Source: Porphyrobacter sp. (GTDB taxonomy: Bacteria > Pseudomonadota > Alphaproteobacteria > Sphingomonadales > Sphingomonadaceae). From it: a stretch of 64,000 nt of DNA. The position numbers and the translations under genes are program-made. Under the pieces are notes generated by a model. The model was not told the DNA's origin, searched no databases, and worked only from the letters and a program-made list of their open reading frames with translations. The number at the start of each line of letters is the position of its first letter. Within the stretch, counting starts at the first letter, position 1. Below are positions 8,696 to 16,882 of the stretch, piece after piece. The stretch spans positions 62,001 through 126,000 of the forward strand of contig JAPZUC010000009.1 in NCBI GenBank assembly GCA_027533455.1. The letters are read 5' to 3'.

Positions 8696-10152
8696 TGCGT
8701 GGGCTCCTTAGCCGGAATGGGTTCGAGGCCTGCCCCTTCGGGCACGCGCCAGCCGCCGCCCATCGCCCGGGCAAGGCTGATGAAGGCGCGCGCGCGGGCG
8801 CCTTGCGCGTTAACCAGCGCGTTGCGGGCGGCGAGCAGCTGGCTCTCCGTGACCAGCAGTCTCTGGAAATCGATCAGGCCCGCCTGATACTGGCTGCGCG
8901 CCAGCACGGCGGCGTTCTGCGCGCCTTCGCTCGCTTCGGTGAGCGCTGCGACCTGCGCGCCGCTCGCCCGGAGGTCCACGCCCGCGCTCTCGACCTCTTC
9001 GAGCGCGGTGAGGATGCTCTGCCGCCATGCGGCAAGCGATCCGTCGGCATTGGCCTCGGCCCCCTCGATCCGGCCGCGCGCGCGTCCGCCGTCGAAGATT
9101 AGCTGCGAGAGGCTGGCAAAGATGTTGCCGGTGACGAGATCGAACAGATCGCCCGCGCTGGTGGCGCTGGTGCCGATCGTGCCGGAAAGCCGTGCGAGCG
9201 GCAGAAGCTGCGTGCGCGCCACGCCGACCCGTTCCAGATCGGCAGCAAGTCGCGCTTCGGCAGCGCTCACATCCGGGCGGCGGCGCAGCGTATCGGCGGG
9301 TGCCGAGATGGCGATATCGGTCGGCGGCGCGGGCACGGCGCGCGGGGCTTCCCCGAGCGCACGGTAGACCCCGCCCGGCGGCTCGCCGATCAGGGTCGAG
9401 ATCGCATTGGCGACCGCGGCAAGGTTGCTTTCCAGCTGCGGGATCGTGGCCGCGGTCTGGGCGCGCTGGGTGCGCGCCTGTTCGACATCAAGGCTGTTCG
9501 CCAGCCCCGCCTGATTGCGCCAGCGCGCGATCTGGTAATTGTCGTCCTGGATCGCGAGCGTCTCGCGCGCGATGGCAAGCTGCGCGGCGAGCGCACGTGC
9601 CGTTACGGTCTGGCTGGCAACCTGCGCCGCGATCACCCGTTCCAGATCGCCGAGCGAATAGCCCGCGCTGCGCAGATCGCCGCGCGCGGCATCAATCGAT
9701 CCGTCGATCCGGCCGAACAGGTCAGCCTCCCATGCCGCATCCGCCCCGAGCGAGAACAGCACATCGTCAGTCGCAAGATCGCCGACATCGCGCCGCGCGC
9801 CGCCGCTGGCGTTGACCGTCGGGAAGCGGTCGGCCCGCGTCTGCCGCAAGCCGGCCCGCGCCAGTCTGAGCCGCGCTTCAGCCTGCGCCAGATCGAGGTT
9901 GCCGCTCTGCGCGCGGGCAACAAAATCCGCGACCAGCGGATCGCCGAGCATCGTCCAGTATTGATCGAGCGGGATAGCGGTCGCGCCCGGCTCTGCCAGA
10001 ACCCATTGATCAGGAACGCGCTGGATGCTCGTCAGAGCGGGCATTTCGGGGGCAAGGCCCGTGCATCCGGCAAGGGCAAGAGCCATCAGCGAGGCTGCAG
10101 CCAACCCCCTGCCATCGCGCCAAAAACCGCCCCGGCAACGCGAAAAAATCAT
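8692..10152 (-). CDS. Outer-membrane efflux lipoprotein (NodT/TolC family)
   Basis: A 486-residue protein and the first gene of the efflux operon. The signal sequence has arginines followed by ASLMALALAGC, a lipobox with lipidated Cys at residue 30. Two repeated halves carry the TolC-fold signature of long helices and short beta strands (for example NLDLAQAEARLRLARAGLRQ, and the related DVSAAEARLAADLERVGVAR in the second half). The family forms the trimeric exit duct of tripartite pumps. The whole set, duct-adaptor-ATPase-permease, forms a MacAB-TolC-like exporter whose substrate is not evident from the sequence; macrolides or peptides are family precedents. Confidence 0.9.
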   Translation of the reverse strand: MIFSRCRGGFWRDGRGLAAASLMALALAGCTGLAPEMPALTSIQRVPDQWVLAEPGATAIPLDQYWTMLGDPLVADFVARAQSGNLDLAQAEARLRLARAGLRQTRADRFPTVNASGGARRDVGDLATDDVLFSLGADAAWEADLFGRIDGSIDAARGDLRSAGYSLGDLERVIAAQVASQTVTARALAAQLAIARETLAIQDDNYQIARWRNQAGLANSLDVEQARTQRAQTAATIPQLESNLAAVANAISTLIGEPPGGVYRALGEAPRAVPAPPTDIAISAPADTLRRRPDVSAAEARLAADLERVGVARTQLLPLARLSGTIGTSATSAGDLFDLVTGNIFASLSQLIFDGGRARGRIEGAEANADGSLAAWRQSILTALEEVESAGVDLRASGAQVAALTEASEGAQNAAVLARSQYQAGLIDFQRLLVTESQLLAARNALVNAQGARARAFISLARAMGGGWRVPEGAGLEPIPAKEPTQ

Positions 10153-10373
10153 GTGTGCGTCTGCCGTTCCAAGCTTGGCATGGCGCTGCTCCCCGATTGT
10201 CTGCCGATCCCCGAAAAGCGGAGGCCCGGCCGGTCACCCTGTCGCTTGCCACAAAGCAAAGCTGATAGAGATCATGGCTTTGCTAACAGCCTTGTCAGCG
10301 CTGCACAATGCGAGTTGTCGAACCGGTTTTATCGCTCGTCGACCAGAATGCGGGAGCTTAGGGCGAGCCCGAA

Positions 10374-10404
10374 CCGCCGCCCCGCCCTGTCGGCGAGGCG
10401 GCGG
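10374..10404 (-). terminator. GC-rich hairpin after ornithine decarboxylase
   Basis: A 12-bp stem with one internal mismatch and a 5-nt loop. The arms are CCGCCGCC-C-CGCC at 10374-10386 and GGCG-A-GGCGGCGG at 10392-10404. It lies 10 nt beyond the decarboxylase stop on the minus strand. There is no U tract after it, so it may act as an imperfect terminator or as 3'-end protection. The remaining bases up to 10152 hold the efflux operon promoter, with no recognised operator. Confidence 0.5.
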
Positions 10405-10413
10405 CGCGAAGGC

Positions 10414-11616
10414 TCAGCGCAAGGACACGACGTTGTCGGTCGCTTCGCGCACGCGGGTGCCGTTGAACAGGCTCATCATCGGCTCGTCCAGCACGGTCAC
10501 GACCAGCGCATTGCCGTAGCCGTTGAAACCGGTCTTCATCGCCGCGCCATAAGCGCCGAGCATCCCGATCTCGATATAGTCGCCCGCCTGAATGTCGGCC
10601 GGCAACGCGAAGGGGCCCTTCATGTAGTCCGCATCGTCGCAGGTCGGGCCGTAGAAGGCGAAGTCCTCGTCTTCCCCGGTCAGGTCGTCCTCAAGCGCAC
10701 GCACGGGAAAACGCCATGCGACATGTGCGGCATCATAGAGGGCGCCGTAGGCACCATCATTGATATAGAGCTCCTCGCCGCGGCGCTTGTTCACCTGCAC
10801 CACCATCGAGCTGTACTCTGCCGACAGCGCACGGCCGGGCTCGCACCACAGTTCGGCGTTGTAGGCGATGGGCAGCGCTTCGAAATGGCGGGCGATGATC
10901 GCGAAGTAATCTTCCATCGGCGGCGGCTCGAGACCGGGATAGGCGCTCGGGAAGCCCCCGCCCACGTCGATCATGTCGATCACCACCGACGCCTCGGCAA
11001 TCGCCGCACGGGTGCGGTCCATCGCCTGCACGAAGGCGAAAGGCGTCATGGCCTGGCTGCCGACATGGAAGCACACGCCCAGCCAGTCGCAATGCTGGCG
11101 GGCTTCCTGCAGCAGGGCAGGCGCTTCGATCAGGTCGCAGCCGAACTTGCTGGCCAGCGACAGCTCCGAATATTCGGAGGACACGCGCAGACGCACGCAC
11201 AGGCGCAGGTCGCGCGGCGCTTCGCCGTCAGGCGCCCGGCAAGCGTCGATGATCTTCTCCAGCTCATCAACCGAATCGAGGCTGAAGGTGCGCACGCCGT
11301 GATCGAAATAGGCTTCGCGGATCGCCGCCGGGGTCTTCACCGGATGCATGAAGCACAGCACCGAATCCGGGAGGACACCGCGCACCAGCCGGACCTCGGT
11401 GATCGAGGCGACGTCGTAATGCGTCACGCCCGAATCCCACAGCACCTGAATAAGATCGGGCGCCGGATTGGCCTTGACCGCATAGAGCACCTTGCCCGGG
11501 AACTTCTCAACGAAGTATCGGGCGGCGCGCCGCGCGGCGTGCGGGCGGTTGAGAATGACGGGTTCGTCCGGCGAAAGGGCGCGAACTACAGCCAGTGCGT
11601 CAGGATAAATGTGCAA
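10414..11616 (-). CDS. Ornithine/lysine decarboxylase, fold type III
   Basis: A 400-residue PLP enzyme of the alanine-racemase fold. The PLP lysine is K48 in YAVKANP. Other conserved parts are HVGSQ (substrate/PLP contacts), the glycine-rich DVGGGFPSAYPG, CEPGRA (phosphate binding) and GPTCDDAD with the active-site cysteine. The family decarboxylates ornithine to putrescine (sometimes lysine to cadaverine). Putrescine would feed the carboxyspermidine pathway encoded at 13.4-16.8 kb. The start is TTG at 11616, giving MHIYPDALAVVRAL, which fits the family N-terminus. A TTG start with a structured 5' leader hints at translational control. Confidence 0.9.
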   Translation of the reverse strand: MHIYPDALAVVRALSPDEPVILNRPHAARRAARYFVEKFPGKVLYAVKANPAPDLIQVLWDSGVTHYDVASITEVRLVRGVLPDSVLCFMHPVKTPAAIREAYFDHGVRTFSLDSVDELEKIIDACRAPDGEAPRDLRLCVRLRVSSEYSELSLASKFGCDLIEAPALLQEARQHCDWLGVCFHVGSQAMTPFAFVQAMDRTRAAIAEASVVIDMIDVGGGFPSAYPGLEPPPMEDYFAIIARHFEALPIAYNAELWCEPGRALSAEYSSMVVQVNKRRGEELYINDGAYGALYDAAHVAWRFPVRALEDDLTGEDEDFAFYGPTCDDADYMKGPFALPADIQAGDYIEIGMLGAYGAAMKTGFNGYGNALVVTVLDEPMMSLFNGTRVREATDNVVSLR

Positions 11617-11624
11617 CTCAAGGG

Positions 11625-11715
11625 ACCCCCAAAACGGTTTTTTTGAAAACCATAAAACGACAAGCTGCCTTGCGGTTTGGAAGTCCCCTTGGGGCAGCGG
11701 AAGCGCGCATCTAGG
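11625..11715 (-). ncRNA. Candidate structured 5' leader of ornithine decarboxylase (speF-type)
   Basis: Upstream of the TTG start, the minus-strand transcript can pair GCTGCC (11693-11698) with GGCAGC (11664-11669). It can alternatively form a CCCCAAGGGG hairpin at 11685-11694. The two structures share bases and exclude one another. The segment AAACCGCAAGGCAGC and a G-rich block lie just before the start codon. Alphaproteobacterial ornithine decarboxylase genes are known to carry a conserved 'speF' leader RNA at this position. I cannot check the covariance model here, so this is a position-and-structure call only. Confidence 0.4.
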
Positions 11716-11832
11716 GCTTGGGGGGGGAAATGCAAACGAAAAATGGACCCCGGCGCGCCGGAATACTACTTTTCGAAGACACCCCTGCCAACACGACCGG
11801 AATGTGACGGAAATCCGCCGTTTTTTCCCGCG

Positions 11833-12387
11833 TCAGAAGGTGATCTTGGGCACCTGATCGACAGTGCCCTGCTCGCTTGCATCGAGCCGGTGGAAGTCGG
11901 CCTCGGCGAATCCGAGCGCATTGGCAAGCAGCACCGCCGGGAAGGATTCGCGCGCGCCATTGAAGCGGGCGACCGCAGCGTTGAGCGCACGGCGCGCGGC
12001 GGCCAGCTTGTCCTCGACATCGGCCAGCTCGCCCTGGAGCGACTGGAAGTTGGCCGAGGCTTTCAGATCGGGATAGGCCTCGCCCAGTGCCAGCAGCCGG
12101 TCGAGCGCGCCGCGCAAAGCCAGCTCGTTGCCGGATGATGGCGCCGCGCCCGCCGCAGCATTGCGCGCTGCGATCACCGCTTCGAATGTGCCGGATTCGT
12201 GGGTGGCATAGCCCTTCACCGTCTCGACCAGATTGGGGATCAGGTCATGCCGCTGGCGCAGCTGCGCATCGATATCGGCAACGCCCTGCCGCACGCCCTG
12301 CCGCAGTCCGACAAGGCGGTTATAGATGCCGATCACCACCAGCACGGCAATAATCAGGACCGCTGCGAGAACCCAAAACATATCCAA
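11833..12387 (-). CDS. LemA-family membrane protein
   Basis: A 184-residue protein with one N-terminal membrane helix (WVLAAVLIIAVLVVIGIYN) followed by the LemA coiled-coil helical domain. That domain includes RHDLIPNLVETVKGYATHE and RRALNAAVARFNGARESFP. LemA proteins are small membrane proteins of unclear biochemical role; the N-terminal helix anchors a cytoplasmic or periplasmic helical bundle. The gene is divergent from the DUF3137 gene with 61 bp between starts. LemA and DUF3137 genes are often neighbours, which suggests a shared envelope function. Confidence 0.92.
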   Translation of the reverse strand: MDMFWVLAAVLIIAVLVVIGIYNRLVGLRQGVRQGVADIDAQLRQRHDLIPNLVETVKGYATHESGTFEAVIAARNAAAGAAPSSGNELALRGALDRLLALGEAYPDLKASANFQSLQGELADVEDKLAAARRALNAAVARFNGARESFPAVLLANALGFAEADFHRLDASEQGTVDQVPKITF

Positions 12388-12448
12388 CCCCCTTACCTGA
12401 AACGCCTATTTGTGCTGACATTAGTTAAAGAATCGCGCGGGAGAGGCA

Positions 12449-13432
12449 ATGCGCAGCGACATTGATGGCCTGATGAAAGGCGGGCTGGAAGACTGGCTCG
12501 CCGGACAGGCGGACATGCGCGAAAGCGCGAAGAAACAGGCGACCTCGCGCTGGGTATGGTGCGCGGCGATCATGCTTCCCGTGCTCGCCTTCGTCTGGTT
12601 CAGCCCCGCCGCACAGACGCCGATCGCACCGATCGTGTCGCTGGGCGGAGTCGTGGGCGGCTGGTGGTGGGGTTACCGCCCGATCTCCGCCGCGACGCAG
12701 GCGATCAAGGTCGGCATCAATACCGCCATCGCTGAAAGCTACGGCCTTGCCTATGCCGCCGAGGTCGAACCCGGGCCGGAATTCGAAGCCGCGCGCACCT
12801 ATGGCCTGCTGCCGGGCTTCGACCGCTCCGCCTTCGAGGATCGCTGGCACGGCACGCTGGAAGGGCACAGCTTCGATCTGTACAAGGCGCATCTCGAGGA
12901 ACAGCGCGGCTCGGGCAAGAACCGCCGCTGGGTGACGGTGTTCCACGGTCCGATCATCCGGATGGGCTTTGGCCGCAGGTTCCATTCCACCACTCTGCTC
13001 GAACGCGCGGGCAAGCACCGCAAGTGGATGGGTCTTGGCGGCGCGAGCGATCATGTCAGCTTCGAAGGCCACCGCCTCGACCGGGTCGATCAGGTGCACC
13101 CCGCCTTCGGCGATACCTTCGCGCTCTACTCGGACGATCAGGTCGAGGCGCGGGTGCTGGTCCACCCCTCCTATATCGAGCATCTGCTGCGGCTGGAGGA
13201 CGCCTTCGACGCGCGCGAGCTGCGCGCGTTATTCACGGGCGGAGAGGTCATCATCGCAATCGAGGCGGGCGATCTGTTCGAAAGCGGCGGCATGGACGCG
13301 GCCGACGACAGAGAGAACGCCTCGCGCGCCGCCCGCCAGTTCGGCGCGCTGGCAGGGCTGGCCCTGGCAATCAACCAGAACGAGCGTGGGCGAGTGCTCA
13401 AAGAAGGGCCGACTTCGACGGTCGAGCTTTAG
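12449..13432 (+). CDS. DUF3137-domain membrane protein
   Basis: A 327-residue protein. Two hydrophobic stretches lie near the N-terminus (WVWCAAIMLPVLAFVWF and IVSLGGVVGGWWWG, about residues 35-75). They are followed by a soluble domain of the DUF3137 type, with FDLYKAHLEEQRGSGKNRRW and VFHGPIIRM. No enzyme motif is visible. Function is unknown; its partner appears to be the divergent LemA gene. Its stop (TAG 13430-13432) overlaps the stop of the convergent carboxynorspermidine decarboxylase gene. Confidence 0.85.
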   Translation: MRSDIDGLMKGGLEDWLAGQADMRESAKKQATSRWVWCAAIMLPVLAFVWFSPAAQTPIAPIVSLGGVVGGWWWGYRPISAATQAIKVGINTAIAESYGLAYAAEVEPGPEFEAARTYGLLPGFDRSAFEDRWHGTLEGHSFDLYKAHLEEQRGSGKNRRWVTVFHGPIIRMGFGRRFHSTTLLERAGKHRKWMGLGGASDHVSFEGHRLDRVDQVHPAFGDTFALYSDDQVEARVLVHPSYIEHLLRLEDAFDARELRALFTGGEVIIAIEAGDLFESGGMDAADDRENASRAARQFGALAGLALAINQNERGRVLKEGPTSTVEL

Positions 13433-14622
13433 CTCAGCCGGTCGCGGAAATCCTGGTAATCGAAGCGCTTGATGCAGTCGAGCGCATCGGTCTCGCTGTC
13501 CCACATCCAGATGCTCGGCAGGGCAACACCGTTAAAGGTGTTGGTCTTGACCATCGAATAATGCGCCTGATCAAGGAAGGCGAAACGCGCGCCCGGTTCA
13601 GCGGCGACCGGCAGGCGGTAATCGCCGATCACATCGCCCGCGAGGCACGAAGGCCCGCCGAGGCGGATCGGGATCATGCCCTCGTCCGCGATCTCGCCCA
13701 GCATGGCCGGGCGATAGGGCGCCTCCAACACATCGGGCATATGACACGTCGCGCTGATATCCGTAATGCCCACCGGCACCTCGTTGAACATCGTGTCGAG
13801 GAGTGTGCCGACGAGAATCCCCGCATCAAGCGCGACCGCCTCGCCGGGTTCAAGGATGATCTGGCAGCCGGTGTCGCTGGCGGCGTCCTTGAGGAATTCC
13901 ACCAGTTCCTCGCGCTGGTAATCGGCGCGGGTGATGTGGTGGCCGCCGCCCATGTTGATCCACTTGAGCTGGTCGAAATAGGGCTCGATCACGTCGAAGA
14001 CGCGGTCCCAGGTGGCCTTGAGCGGTTCGAAATCCTGTTCGCACAGGTTGTGGAAGTGGATGCCCTCTACGCCCTCCATATGCTCCTCGGTCAGCTGGTC
14101 GAGCGGGAAGCCGAGCCGCGAGCCGGGGGCGCTGGGGTCATACTTGGCGACCTCGCCGGTCGGCACCTGCGGATTGATGCGCAAGCCCACGCTGACGGGC
14201 GAACCATTGGCCGCCGCATGATCGAGGATCAGCCGCGCACGCTCGTGCTGGAACGGCGAATTGAAGATCACGTGGTCCGAAAGGCGGCAGATCTCCTCCA
14301 GCTCCTCGGGCTTGAATGCGGCCGAGTAAGTGGCAATCTCGCCGTCGTAGAACTCGCTGGCGAGGCGCGCTTCCCACAGACCGGAGGTCGACACCCCGTC
14401 GAGATACTCGCCGATGATCGGCGCGGCCGACCACATGGAAAACGCCTTGAGCGCCGCGAACACCTTGATGTCCGCGCCGTCCGCCGCCGCCGCATCGCGC
14501 ACGTCCGCCAGCACGCGGCAATTGGCGCGCAGCTTTGCGGCATCGACCACGAAGGCGGGGCTATCCACCCGCGACAGATCGAAATGGGCAAAGGCGCCCG
14601 GGTCACCGGCCTTGGTCTGCAT
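13429..14622 (-). CDS. nspC: Carboxynorspermidine/carboxyspermidine decarboxylase
   Basis: A 397-residue fold-III PLP decarboxylase that removes the carboxyl group of carboxy(nor)spermidine, giving spermidine or norspermidine. PLP lysine K59 lies in FAALKAFSMW. Other family features are SGLWEARLA, GVEGIHFHNLCEQ, the glycine-rich NMGGGHHITR, ILEPGEAVALDAG and GGPSCLAGD with the active-site cysteine. It is last in the operon. Its ATG (14622) overlaps the NHL gene stop in a TGATG junction, so the two are translationally coupled. With ornithine decarboxylase supplying putrescine, the likely end product is spermidine. Confidence 0.93.
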   Translation of the reverse strand: MQTKAGDPGAFAHFDLSRVDSPAFVVDAAKLRANCRVLADVRDAAAADGADIKVFAALKAFSMWSAAPIIGEYLDGVSTSGLWEARLASEFYDGEIATYSAAFKPEELEEICRLSDHVIFNSPFQHERARLILDHAAANGSPVSVGLRINPQVPTGEVAKYDPSAPGSRLGFPLDQLTEEHMEGVEGIHFHNLCEQDFEPLKATWDRVFDVIEPYFDQLKWINMGGGHHITRADYQREELVEFLKDAASDTGCQIILEPGEAVALDAGILVGTLLDTMFNEVPVGITDISATCHMPDVLEAPYRPAMLGEIADEGMIPIRLGGPSCLAGDVIGDYRLPVAAEPGARFAFLDQAHYSMVKTNTFNGVALPSIWMWDSETDALDCIKRFDYQDFRDRLS

Positions 14623-15581
14623 CAGTTGGTTTCTGCTTTAGTGGGAAGGGAGAAGCGCACGACGCGTCCGCCCGGAACATCGGTGACATAGGTATGCCCG
14701 TCCGGCCCGTTCGCAAGGTCATGGCCAAGGCTCGCGTTCTCGCCCGGAAGGCTGATGTCGTAGGAATTCTCGATCACCCCGTCCGCGCCATAAACGCGAA
14801 TGATCGCGCCCTTGCGGTCGGCCCCGTCGCGCCCCTCGACTGCGAGCAACCGCCCGCTGCCCAAAGGTTTCAGGCTATAGGTGTGATTGCCCGAAGGCGA
14901 AGCGCGCGTTTCGAGCAGCCTGCCGTCATGGTCGAACACCTGAATGCGCGCGTTCTCGCGGTCGGCGACGTAGATCTGCCGGTCGTCAACCGCGACGGCG
15001 TGGGCGACCTTGAAGTCGCCCCAGTCCTTGATGAACTTGCCCGCATAGTCGAACTCGGCAACGCGGGTGTTCACATAGCCATCGGCGATCAGGACGCGGT
15101 CGCTTAGGAAGGCAACGTCAGCGGGGCGACCGAAATGGCTGGCATCCTGTCTGCTCACGCCTTTCTCGCCGAGGGTCAGCTCAAGCTTGCCCTCGGGGGA
15201 GAAGCGGAACACCTGTTCGAGACCGGGGTCGGTGATCCAGACCTTCCCTTGAGGGTCGATCGAGATGCCGTGCGGCATGATGAACAGCCCTGCCCCCCAT
15301 TGGGCGATCAGCTTGCCATCGGGCGAGAACTTGAAGACCGTGGGTTCGGCGATAGGCTCTTTGGGGAACGGCTCCTCCCAAACCCGCCCGGCGCGGTGGA
15401 GCACCCAGACGTTCCCCTCAGCATCGACATCGACCGCACTGACCTCGCCGAACTTGGCGCCCGCAGGGATGGTCGGCCAGCCGGTATCGACGGCGAGCTT
15501 GGGCACCGCCTCGCGTGGCGGAGGCGCGGCATCGCAGGCGGCCAGAACCGCAAGTGCCAATGCCGCCCCCCAATACCGCAT
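14622..15581 (-). CDS. NHL-repeat beta-propeller lipoprotein
   Basis: I take the start at ATG 15581, giving MRYWGAALALAVLAAC, a clean lipoprotein signal with Cys16, and 319 residues in total. The rest consists of NHL/SMP-30-like repeats (GEVSAVDVDAEGNVWVLHR, GISIDPQGKVWITDPG, FLSDRVLIADGYVNTRVAEF, HAVAVDDRQIYVADRENARI) forming a six-bladed propeller exported to the envelope. It resembles the propeller part of peptidylglycine-amidating lyase-like proteins, but no catalytic claim can be made. It is sandwiched between two polyamine genes with one-base TGATG overlaps on both sides, an odd position for an exported protein. Confidence 0.85.
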   Translation of the reverse strand: MRYWGAALALAVLAACDAAPPPREAVPKLAVDTGWPTIPAGAKFGEVSAVDVDAEGNVWVLHRAGRVWEEPFPKEPIAEPTVFKFSPDGKLIAQWGAGLFIMPHGISIDPQGKVWITDPGLEQVFRFSPEGKLELTLGEKGVSRQDASHFGRPADVAFLSDRVLIADGYVNTRVAEFDYAGKFIKDWGDFKVAHAVAVDDRQIYVADRENARIQVFDHDGRLLETRASPSGNHTYSLKPLGSGRLLAVEGRDGADRKGAIIRVYGADGVIENSYDISLPGENASLGHDLANGPDGHTYVTDVPGGRVVRFSLPTKAETN

Positions 15582-16819
15582 CAGAAGTCCACCGGTCCGG
15601 CCAGTTCCTCGACCGTCCACGGCAGGCCGTGCTGGTTGAGCATCTCCATGAAGGGATCGGGATCGAGCTGTTCGATGTTGAACACGCCCTCACCCTGCCA
15701 GTCGCCACGAACCATCATCGCCGCGCCGATCATCGCGGGGACGCCCGTGGTGTACGAAACCGCCTGATTGCCGGTCTCTTCATAAGCGGCTTCATGCGAG
15801 CAGATATTCTTGATGTAGAACGTCTTCTCCCCCGACCCGTCCAGCGCCTCGCCGGTCGCGATCACACCGATATTGGTGTTGCCCTTTGTGGTCTCGCCCA
15901 GCGTTTCCGGCTTAGGCAGCACGGCGGCGAGGAACTGCAGCGGGATGATGTCCTTGCCCTGGTAGCGCACCGGCTCGATGCTGGTCATGCCGACATTCTG
16001 GAGCACGGTGAGATGAGTGATGTACTGATCGCCGAAGGTCATCCAGAACCGCGCGCGCTCAAGCTCGGGGACGAACTTGGCGAGGCTTTCCAGCTCCTCG
16101 TGATACATCAGGTACATGTTCTTGGGGCCAACCGCTTCGAAGTCGAAGGCCACCTTTTTCGACATGGCGGGCGTCTCCACCCACTCGCCGCCTTCCCAGT
16201 GACGCGCAGGCGCGGTCACTTCGCGGATGTTGATTTCCGGGTTGAAGTTGGTGGCGAAATGCTGGCCGTGGTCGCCGCCATTGCAATCGAGAATGTCGAG
16301 CTGGCGGATTGTCTTCAGCTTGTGCTTCTTGAGCCACATGGTGAACACGCTGGTCACCCCCGGATCGAAGCCCGAACCGAGCAATGCCATCAGGCCCGCA
16401 TCCTTGTAGCGTTCCTGATAGGCCCACTGCCAGTGATACTCGAACTTGGCCTCGTCCTTGGGCTCGTAGTTGGCGGTGTCGAGGTAATCGACGCCCGCTT
16501 CAAGGCAGGCGTCCATGATCGGCAGATCCTGATAGGGGAGCGCGAGGTTCACCACGAGGCCCGCGCCGGTCTTGCGGATCAGGTTGACCATCGCCGGCAC
16601 TTCCTCGGCGTCGATCTCGTAGGTAGCGATATCACGCCCGCAGCGTTCCTTGACCGAAGCGGCAATTGCGTCGCACTTCGACTTGGTGCGGCTGGCGAGG
16701 TGGATCTCGGGGAAAATCTCGGGGTTGAACGCCATCTTGTGGACGCACACCGAGCTCACCCCGCCCGCACCGATGACGAGAACCGTTTTGCGTTCGGGGC
16801 TGGACTTACCTGCCGACAT
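15581..16819 (-). CDS. Carboxynorspermidine/carboxyspermidine dehydrogenase (saccharopine dehydrogenase family)
   Basis: A 412-residue NADPH-dependent enzyme. It has the Rossmann motif VLVIGAGGVSSV at residues 13-24 and the saccharopine-dehydrogenase-type C-terminal domain (DYLDTANYEPKDEAKF near 150; GLMALLGSGFDPGVTSVFT near 182). In the alternative polyamine pathway it condenses putrescine (or diaminopropane) with aspartate semialdehyde to carboxy(nor)spermidine. It heads the operon with the NHL lipoprotein and NspC. The pairing with NspC is what separates it from a lysine-pathway saccharopine dehydrogenase. Confidence 0.92.
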   Translation of the reverse strand: MSAGKSSPERKTVLVIGAGGVSSVCVHKMAFNPEIFPEIHLASRTKSKCDAIAASVKERCGRDIATYEIDAEEVPAMVNLIRKTGAGLVVNLALPYQDLPIMDACLEAGVDYLDTANYEPKDEAKFEYHWQWAYQERYKDAGLMALLGSGFDPGVTSVFTMWLKKHKLKTIRQLDILDCNGGDHGQHFATNFNPEINIREVTAPARHWEGGEWVETPAMSKKVAFDFEAVGPKNMYLMYHEELESLAKFVPELERARFWMTFGDQYITHLTVLQNVGMTSIEPVRYQGKDIIPLQFLAAVLPKPETLGETTKGNTNIGVIATGEALDGSGEKTFYIKNICSHEAAYEETGNQAVSYTTGVPAMIGAAMMVRGDWQGEGVFNIEQLDPDPFMEMLNQHGLPWTVEELAGPVDF

Positions 16820-16882
16820 GATCAGAACCTTTCGTAATGCGAATCTTGCGCGCGCCCTACCTCAACGCAGCCGGGGGGACAA

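Noticed and set aside
9961..11646. 561-codon plus-strand open frame across the efflux promoter and decarboxylase
   Set aside because: It spans two clear minus-strand genes, is rich in Arg/His/Gly as expected of an antisense shadow, and has no recognisable domain.
13024..14691. Long plus-strand open frame opposite nspC
   Set aside because: Antisense shadow of a well-supported decarboxylase gene.
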